DNA of 25,384 nucleotides, taken from Gnetum montanum (Eukaryota > Streptophyta > Gnetopsida > Gnetales > Gnetaceae). The notes beneath the pieces are model-generated. The model worked only from the letters and a program-made list of their open reading frames with translations. It did not search any database and was not told where the DNA came from. Location of the stretch: positions 12,058 through 37,441 of the forward strand of contig MNCI01021413.1 of assembly GCA_015680685.1 (NCBI GenBank), given 5' to 3'. Numbering within the stretch: position 1 is the first letter of the stretch; each line of letters opens with the position of its first letter. A program made the position numbers and the translations under genes. Shown here piece after piece: positions 19,157 to 25,384 of the stretch.

Positions 19157-19696
19157 CCCTATCCATTCACATAAACATGGTTGGCAATTTCGAAGGTTGA
19201 TAGCTTAGGAAACTCAGACCAGCAATCCTTGGGCGCTCAGGCACACTTGACTCCTAGCATCTAAGCACTTCTGAAACACATCACATCACCTTGGGGCTTG
19301 GCGCTTGACTTTCCATCTACACGTGCAACTATGCTTTGACCAGTGCACATCTTTTCTAAGCAATACAATACAGTTAATTTTTCTAGCCATTATATTGTTT
19401 TCTCTGTTTTACGTTCATTTTCCATTTTGTTTACAATACCATTTCTACATACGTTTCTACTTACATTTCGTGTGCACTGTTTACGTTTCGAACATTAGTT
19501 ACAATAACCCCAGTGCAAGCCATCATTTACACTTAGGGAAGTCCTTGGTTGATTTGTGTGCAGACCATCCAAGGCACTCTGCCTTTGTTTTCTTTTCCAG
19601 CTTGCCCTCAGGTGAAGGTAAGCTCAGCTGTGTCTGCCCGATGATCTTTCGATTTTTTCCCCTTCCAGCCTTACACCGATAATTTAGGTTAGTACA

Positions 19697-19701
19697 CACA
19701 T
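19697..19701. repeat. Right copy of probable 5-bp target-site duplication
   Basis: CACAT directly follows LTR2 and differs from the left copy (CACAC, 752-756) by one transition. Confidence 0.6.
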
Positions 19702-20430
19702 GAATAGGCATGCAACACTTACATGCAAAATACATTGCGCAAGACTATGATTCAAGCAACTATCATCCCACAAAAGTGCAACATCAAAGGGATTTTCAAT
19801 AGGAGAGACACTATAAGTCCTTGAAGGGAAAATAGTCTAAGGATGCCCCCCACGTTTTAAGCGAAATTGAGGGTGATGAACCTGCCTCAGGTAGTCATCC
19901 ACATAATGACATTCCTCACCTTATCTTTGGCCAAGGGGTTGTGTATCAGAACCTTCACTTTACTATTCACAATCCAAGTGCTAATACCAATGGACACAAA
20001 GTGTCCGAAAAAAGGAATAAAGACACATGACAAAGGTGAGCATTCTAATCACAATCATGATCGAGGCAAAGACCACCGAAGAGAAAGTAGTAGACACCAT
20101 CATGGTGAAAATTCTCCTTCTTCTTCACCTTCATCATCTCCTTCACCCTCTCCTTCAATGTCCAGATGTAGCCATAGGGAAAAAGATCATGAGGATAAGG
20201 GCAAGCAAAGTGGAAATCACAGACGAGAAAACCAAGATGGAGAATGAGGGCACTCTAGGAAATCATGTCATAGAAGAAGGAAGAGTAGGGAACCGTGTAG
20301 GCACCATAAATGCTACAAATGAGATGATCATGATGAACCCCTACTCGCTACCAGAAGCATGCTAGACATAACAAAGGTCGTGAGAGTTCTAACAAGGCAC
20401 CAAAAAGATATTAGGATCAAGAGGTTAGAC
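19702..20430 (+). pseudogene. gag: N-terminal variable part of the host-element gag, resumed after the insertion
   Basis: The reading frame from 19704 gives GMQHLHAKYIAQDYD and, further on, HLIFGQGVVYQNLHF, with stops near 19797 and 19833. Around 20010-20030 the frame shifts, and a His/Arg/Ser-rich part follows: GEHSNHNHDRGKDHRRE, a serine-proline run (20115-20160), and REKDHEDKGK. The Ser/Arg/His-rich character suits an RNA-binding or flexible gag N-terminus. No domain is named. It should join the fragment at 387-756 across the inserted element. Confidence 0.6.
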
Positions 20431-20668
20431 ATGAATAACATCCCACGATTTGAAGGGCGATAAAACACTGATCCTCAAAATCACTTACAAGCATTTCATG
20501 ATGCATGTGCCTTTCAAAACATAGAAAATGAGTGGCAAAAACTTAACTTGTTCCCACAAACACTAATAAAAGAAGCTGAAAGCTGGTACCAGCCCTTAGA
20601 ATTGAAATCCATTCATAGGTGGAGTACTATGTTAAAATTATTCAACGATAAGTACTAAACGTACTCCC

Positions 20669-20707
20669 AAGTGTCTAACCTGCGAAAGAAAATCCAAGGA
20701 TGGAAAC
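20669..20707 (+). repeat. 39-bp direct repeat, copy 1
   Basis: AAGTGTCTAACCTGCGAAAG plus 19 more bases, in the expected place within the capsid core. It matches 21017-21055 at 38 of 39 positions. Confidence 0.9.
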
Positions 20708-21016
20708 AAGGAAATCATGAACCCTTGGATGCTACCATGGGTCATTATTATGCACTATTACATCGTTGTCCTGGCCATGGTTATTCGCAGTGAGATCAAC
20801 TATGCCATCTCATAGATGGGTTTAGGCATGAAATGAGAAGAACCCTTGGGAATTATGCCCAAGGAAGGTTATCTGAGCTTAGGTTTCATAAAATTCATAG
20901 ACTACTGGAGCAAGTTGCTAAGGAAGAAAGTGAGCTACGAAAGAGAGAGTGTGTGAAATAATATAACCAAGATCCTTCCCTCCGAAAGAAGGGAGTAAGA
21001 TTTTGTGAGGTTGAGG

Positions 21017-21055
21017 AAGTGTCTAACCTGCGAAAGCAAATCCAAGGATGGAAAC
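21017..21055 (+). repeat. 39-bp direct repeat, copy 2
   Basis: Identical to 20669-20707 except for one A-to-C difference, 348 bp downstream, out of its normal protein context. Confidence 0.9.
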
Positions 21056-21882
21056 CTTCCCTATCCAAAAGTTAGCATCAGAAGTATAGGTAGACCAAAT
21101 GTGGGACTCCCGAGATAGTAGGCTCCAAACTGTTCTCAAAGTAGTAGAAGAGTCTAGAGAGCGAGGTAGTGATCGTGACAAAAGAAAAAACAGAGAAGCA
21201 AAAAATGCACGTAACAAGGGTAAAGGTAAAGTTGCTATTATTGAAGAGGTTGTGGACTTAGATATAGATGATGATAGTGGATGCAAGATCTATCAATACA
21301 ACCATCCTAAGGGATGTTGCCTTATGATCTCACATTTGCAGGAGTCTGGGGTGTATGCACTTAATCTACGTTTAAACAAACGACAAACATCCCGATGGTT
21401 ACCTTATCCCCAAGGTAACCCAAGGTAGTTCCACCAACCTTTAACGTATTATCCAAATAGAACTCCACCATAACCAATTAAGCAGCATCAACAGTGGTAG
21501 CACCCACAATCATGGGGAATGCCACCACCAAGGCAACAATATCCTTACCAGCAACCTGACCCATATGGATATTATGTGCAGCATCCAATCTCTCCACGTG
21601 ACTGTTGGTCACGTTACTCCTCAACATCACTACCAAACCCATGAGTACTATAGGACTCCCTCTCCTAGGGGCAACATTTCACAAGTGTACCATCCTTCCA
21701 ATCTGGCTACATCTCTCCCACAAATAGCTCCATTATCACCTACTCCAGCAATGCAAGGTGAACTCCCTGCTCAACGACAGTAACGCAATGCCACAAGCAT
21801 TGTTAATCCTTAACCTACTATTAGTTTTGACAATCGTAAAAAGAAAAGATCTTTCTTTAGAACCAATAGTCCAACCAAGCCT

Positions 21883-22728
21883 TTGCAATCCCAAGTGACT
21901 GAGCCTTTGGACGCCTCTATATCAAGTCAAGCTTCAGAACCCCCTTCAAACTTAACACTACATTCAATGCATACGATCATGTTAACACATGCCATTACTG
22001 ATTGGATCAAATTTGGCCACCTTTCTAGGAAATTCTCTAATCTTGGAAGTCCCCTAATATATCTACAAATCTCTAGGAATGAGCCATGCAAAGCTCTTTT
22101 GGATTCAAGTTCTGGTGTCAACCTAATATCCCAAGAAATGTATAAGGCCTAAAACCTACCCCCATTAAAAAAGAGCAATGTTTCTTTAGAGTTGCCTGAC
22201 CAGTCCATCACAATTCCCTTGGGATTAGTGGAGGACATTATTACCATTGTTTGTGGATGGTCGTATCTAGCTGACTTCCTAGAGATTCAAATGAATAATA
22301 GTAAGGGGAACTTCCCAATCATAATGGGAAGGGAATGGCTAAGCACTATCGATGCACGCCTAGGTATCTATGATCTTTCCCTAGAAATATCTAAGGAAAA
22401 TACTTTTAGAAAGATCAAGAAGAAGAAGGTTCCATGCATCACATACAGCGACACAGGGTGCAATTGCGTGCAAAGATCAAGGATTGTGCAAAGTTTAACA
22501 TTGCCTACATGCAATCATTGTGCACAAATGATCAATATACAAAGGTGCCTATATGCAGCAACCACATGATAAGAAGACACCTAGTGGCTGATAGCTAATC
22601 AAGAAAGCAACTCACTTATATGCATGGAACTCACTGAGGGTTTGACTTGTGCTTACATAGATAGTATATATGCATTAGAGCAAGTCCACCACAAATGTCC
22701 CAGTCCTAACTTAGAAAACATCAACTAA
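21883..22728 (+). pseudogene. pro: Aspartic protease and linker remnant of the host element
   Basis: The frame 21883-22152 contains ISRNEPCKALLDSSSGVNL and ends at a TAA-type stop; another open frame (22192-22569) continues with LPDQSITIPLGLVEDI and FPIIMGREWLSTIDARL. In Athila relatives the active-site text is ALxDLGASINL, followed by LADRS..P.GIVEDV and ILGRPFL.T..A. The catalytic Asp is kept (ALLDSSS) but the DxGAS pattern is altered. After 22440 the text is not recognisable; it stays coding-like and runs in the same frame as RT with stops near 22567, 22579 and 22726. The protease would release the gag and pol proteins. Confidence 0.7.
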
Positions 22729-24247
22729 GGGAAGTTGAAAATTCCTAAGAAATTTAAACAAGAGCCCTTAGAGCTAAAACCATTACCCACCGGTATGGAA
22801 TACAAGTTCCTTAAGAATGGAAAACTAGTAATCATTAATGTAAGACTTACTCTGCAACAAAAAGAGAGTTTGCTAAAGGTAATAAAAAAGTGGTCAAAAG
22901 CCTTCACCTAGTCATATTTGGAGTTGACTGGAATAGATCCTAGGATATGCTAGCATAGGATTTACACTGACTCCTCCATGAAGCCTTGAAGACAACCACA
23001 GAGGCGATTGAACCCAAAGTTGAAGCAAGTAGTAAAAGAAGAAATTGAACATCTTCTAAAGGTTGGGTTCATATACCCCATTACTGATAGCGAATGGGTT
23101 AGCCCCTTAGTAATCGTGCCTAAAAAGGGAGACAAATGGGGGGTGTGCATAGATTCTAGGCTACTAAACATGGCAACATTCAAGGATCACTTTTCGTTGC
23201 CATTTGTTGACCAAGTCTTAGACACAATCGTAGAGCATCACTATTATAGTTTTCTAGATGGCTATAGCGGATACAACCAAATACAAATAGCCCTAGAAGA
23301 CCAAGCCAAAACTACGTTCACCAGTCCTTGGAAAATGTTTGCATACAAACAAATGCCTTTTGGCTTGTGCAATGCCCCTGCAACGTTTCAACACTTATTT
23401 CTAAGCATATTCCAGCAGCTGATAGGAAATGGTGTGGAAGTCTTTATGGATGACTTCTCCACTTATGGAGCAAGCTTTGATCAAGCCTTGGACTGATTAG
23501 AGCAAGTGTTGAAAAGATGTGTAGAAACTAATTTGAGGCTCAACTGGCAAAAAATCCATTTGATGGTCCAAGAAGGCATAGTACTTGGCCATAAAATTTC
23601 AAATGCAAGGATAGAGGTAGACCCTAAGAAAATCAAAGTCATCCAAGGAGTCACCCGTCAACTGAAAACTGTCAAAGACATTTGGTCATTCTTTGGGCAC
23701 ACTAGCTACTATAGGAGATTCATAGAGAACTTTTTGAAGAATGCCATATCATTGGTAGAGCTAACGAAAAAGGACATACCCTTCGAGTGGCCCAAGAAAT
23801 GCAAACTAGCTTTCCAAACTCTGAAACAGAAGTTGGTAGAAACACCCATTCTACAAGCTCTTAATGAGTCCAAATCGATCCATGTTATGACTGATGCGTC
23901 CAACTATGCCTTAGGAGCTATGCTTACACAGTTAGATGACCAAAAACGCCCTTATTACATCCACTATGCAAGTAAAAGTATAGCTGATGCACAACTTAAC
24001 TACACTACTACAGAAAAAGAATTAATGGTTGTAGTATTTGCACTAAAAAAAATTTAGACACTATGTATTGGGGTACAAAGTATTCATACACACAGATCAT
24101 AATGCAATATGGTTCCTCATGAATAAGCCAATGGTAAGCCCCTGTATTATACAATGGCTGGTAATCCTACAAGAGTTTGATTTAACGATGATCGATCATA
24201 AAGGCACCAAGAACGTAGTTGCTAATCATTTATCTCAGTTGCACTAG
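22729..24247 (+). pseudogene. pol: Reverse transcriptase and RNase H remnant of the host element
   Basis: From GKLKIPKKF (22729) one frame runs to 24057. It has LELKPLPTGMEYKFL, LELTGIDPRIC, QPQRRLNPKLKQVVKEE, YPITDSEWVSPLVIVPKKG, VCIDSRLLN, FPLPF-like FSLPFVDQVL, SFLDGYSGYNQI (motif A Asp present), MPFGLCNAPATFQ, the catalytic EVFMDDFSTYG, EGIVLGHKIS, then RNase H with HVMTDASNYALGAML, IHYASKSI and NYTTTEKELMVVVFALKK. This is the Athila-type order. Stops near 22909, 22951, 22987 and 23494. At 24045-24053 an A-run is one base too long and the frame shifts; HYVLGYKVFIHTDHNAI and NVVANHLSQLH follow to TAG at 24245. Compared with typical Athila, the segment between VPKKG and the CID strand is about 20 residues shorter here. 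Confidence 0.85.
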
Positions 24248-25012
24248 GACAGACAAGAGGATGAGTATCCAATTTCAGATCATTTCCCTGATGAGTTCCT
24301 CTTTGTTGGTGTAGTGAATAACCAATCACCCATGGAGACAAACTAGTACAGTAGCATTCTTACCTATCTCCTTACCAAAAAAACACCACAAGAGCTAGAC
24401 CTTAAGAAGAAACAACAGTTTCTTCACAGAGCCAAGTACTTTATGGAGATCAATGAACAACTTTACAAAGTATGTCCTGATGGCTTGGTTCGATGGTGTG
24501 TTCCCGATAGAGATTAACTAAGAGCTCTTCAAGATGCTCATGAGGGCCCTTGTGGGGGTCATTATGCTGGGAGATGAACGACCATCAAGATCCTTCTTGT
24601 AGGGTATTATTGGCCTACCTTGTTTCGAAACACCCATCAATTCATCCAATCTTATAAAGATTGTCAATGTGATGGGGGAATGACTGCTAGAATGGAGGCT
24701 CTGCAACAATGGATTTAACTGTTAGAACCCTTTGACATTTGGGGAACTGATTTCATGGGGCCCATTACACCAATGTCCAATGGAAAAGCTTATTTTATAG
24801 TTTCCGTAGACTACTTAATAAAATGGGTTGAAGCAGCTCCCGTTAAAGATTGCACATCATCTACAGTTGCACAATCTGTTCAACAACAAGTCGTCAATAG
24901 GTTTGGTGTGCCGTGTGCACTTATCTCAAACAATGAAACACACTTCACAGGTGCAACGTTTTGGAAGTTAATGCAATGCTTAGAAGTTGAGCACAAATTA
25001 ACTACACCATAT
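24248..25012 (+). pseudogene. int: Integrase remnant of the host element, truncated
   Basis: Zinc-binding domain: DAHEGPCGGHYAGR, YYWPTLF, then YKDCQCDGG, so the final Cys pair is altered. Core: FDIWGTDFMGPITPMSNG with the first catalytic Asp kept, VDYLIKWVEAAPVKD, VNRFGVPCALISNNETHF, where relatives have ISDGGTHF, so the second catalytic Asp is Asn, and HKLTTPY. The protein text ends at 25012, exactly where relatives continue with HPQ..GQ.E; the third catalytic residue is therefore missing from this window. Stops near 24343, 24516, 24577 and 24717. Sequence after 25012 is unrelated, which points to an insertion or deletion breakpoint. Confidence 0.8.
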
Positions 25013-25384
25013 TGTTGGCGACCGTTTGGGACGCAACCGCCAACGAGTGTCCTCGAACAGGATTTAGGTGCCTGCTGGTCTCTGGCAACACCAAGGCCCA
25101 GATACCTCCAAATAACTCAGTAGTTAATGTGAGTATGTGTGTGTGCTGTTGCGGCGTGCGGTTGTGTGCAATGTAACGATTGCGTGTGTGTGAAATACAA
25201 ATGACTTACTTTAAGAGATTCAGCCAACTTTATCAAGTACTGTGAGTTATTGAGAGTTTCCTATTTTGTTCAAACTACCTAGTCTATGCGGTCCCTATAA
25301 TACCTGCTTGTAACAAGTAAAATTTTGCATAAACATTTGAGCACAACTCCGCAAATCTACTCCTAATTTTCCCCAGAGAGAGAT
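25013..25384. mobile_element. Possible 5' end of a third inserted element (unidentified)
   Basis: Protein similarity to integrase stops at 25012 and new sequence starts TGTTGGCGACCG, with the TG expected of an LTR end. It is GC-richer at first, then TG-rich (25131-25190: repeated GTGTGTG), then AT-rich. No coding frame is recognisable. A target-site duplication cannot be checked because the other end is outside the window. Alternative: a simple rearrangement breakpoint. Confidence 0.4.

Larger units (their letters stand above)
757..19696 (+). mobile_element. Large Tat-lineage Ty3/gypsy LTR retrotransposon, about 18.9 kb, non-autonomous by decay
   Basis: Order from left: LTR (757-2483), primer-binding site (2490), leader, gag, protease (to 6646), minisatellite, antisense multi-exon gene (7279-10916), motif-rich region, minisatellite, RT with RNase H, second RNase H, integrase (to 16317), minisatellite, untranslated region, purine tract, LTR (17953-19696). 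The second RNase H between RT-RNase H and integrase is the known mark of the Tat lineage (Tat, Ogre, Retand), as is the great length. The integrase C-terminal region stops at 16317 with no chromodomain. Every coding module carries stops or frameshifts, so the copy cannot move by itself. It sits inside the coding region of an Athila-like element. In 195 bp of LTR aligned by eye (2110-2304 against 19326-19520) I count 14 differences, 12 of them transitions. Confidence 0.88.
17953..19696 (+). repeat. 3' LTR of the Tat-type element
   Basis: A 1744-bp partner of 757-2483, starting TGAAACACC and ending AGTACA. It keeps the canonical TG start and a perfect TATAAATA (19149). The open frame at 19305-19682 is the equivalent of that at 2107-2487. 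The sequence directly after it (CACAT) is the probable target-site duplication. Confidence 0.9.
20431..21783 (+). pseudogene. gag: Capsid core and Pro/Gln-rich tail of the host-element gag
   Basis: The capsid core starts NNIPRFEGR, then TDPQNHLQAFHDAC, NLFPQTLIKEAESWYQPL, KLFNDKY, SNLRKKIQGWKQG and FRHEMRRTLGNYAQGRL, the order known from Athila-type gag (F.G....P..HL..F, LFP.SL...A..W...L, KF...Y, L...I....Q). In-frame stops near 20461, 20656, 20791 and 20958; the second replaces a residue that is usually Gln and the third stands where Trp is usual. A 39-bp piece of the core is copied at 21017-21055. After 21060 the frames change and the text is charged (SRERGSDRDKRKNRE), then Pro/Gln/Tyr-rich to a stop at 21781-21783. 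No zinc knuckle is visible. It packaged the host element RNA. Confidence 0.72.

Overview
The window is plant nuclear DNA made of nested, decayed Ty3/gypsy (Metaviridae) LTR retrotransposons. The support is plant-type retroelement proteins (gag, protease, RT, RNase H, integrase) full of stops and frameshifts, long LTRs, and short GT-AG introns. I see no ordinary host gene, tRNA, rRNA or CRISPR. A species cannot be named; a plant with a large, repeat-rich genome fits.

Layout. (1) 1-756 is the start of an Athila-like host element: the end of its 5' LTR (1-367), a primer-binding site close to the tRNA-Asp type (369-386), and the beginning of its coding region. (2) 757-19696 is a second, much larger element inserted in the first. 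I place its ends from LTR1 757-2483, LTR2 17953-19696, a purine tract before LTR2, and a 5-bp near-duplication (CACAC/CACAT). It is about 18.9 kb and belongs to the Tat lineage, because RT and its own RNase H are followed by a second RNase H module and then integrase, with no chromodomain. (3) 19702-25012 is the rest of the Athila-like host: gag, protease, RT, RNase H and integrase. Integrase is cut off at 25012. (4) 25013-25384 is unrelated DNA starting TGTTGG, possibly the end of a third inserted element.

The unusual part lies inside the Tat-type element, between gag-protease (ends 6646) and RT (starts about 12903). On the minus strand, 10916 down to 7279, a multi-exon gene can be read: seven exons and six introns of 80-125 bp, all GT-AG, five of them with a continuous reading frame across the junction. 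Its first part resembles an NLI/FCP1-type HAD phosphatase domain with altered catalytic positions. The middle resembles the N-terminal domain of plant transposon-associated proteins. The last part is charged, probably coiled coil, with an acidic tail. Because it is antisense, its introns would not be spliced out of the element's genomic RNA, so an intron-bearing cargo gene could be copied by reverse transcription. A minisatellite with one shared core (ATGAC-x-TTAAACT) lies on both sides of this cargo (6655-6905 and 12695-12785) and again after integrase (16331-16745).

A second motif, TCACGCT and its reverse complement, forms hairpin-like blocks on a roughly 190-197-bp period in both LTRs. It recurs in one orientation over about 1 kb just upstream of the antisense gene. 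The coding regions are all broken, and the 5' LTR has lost its TATA box while the 3' LTR keeps it. All alignments here were made by eye; family names rest on motif recognition, not on a search.
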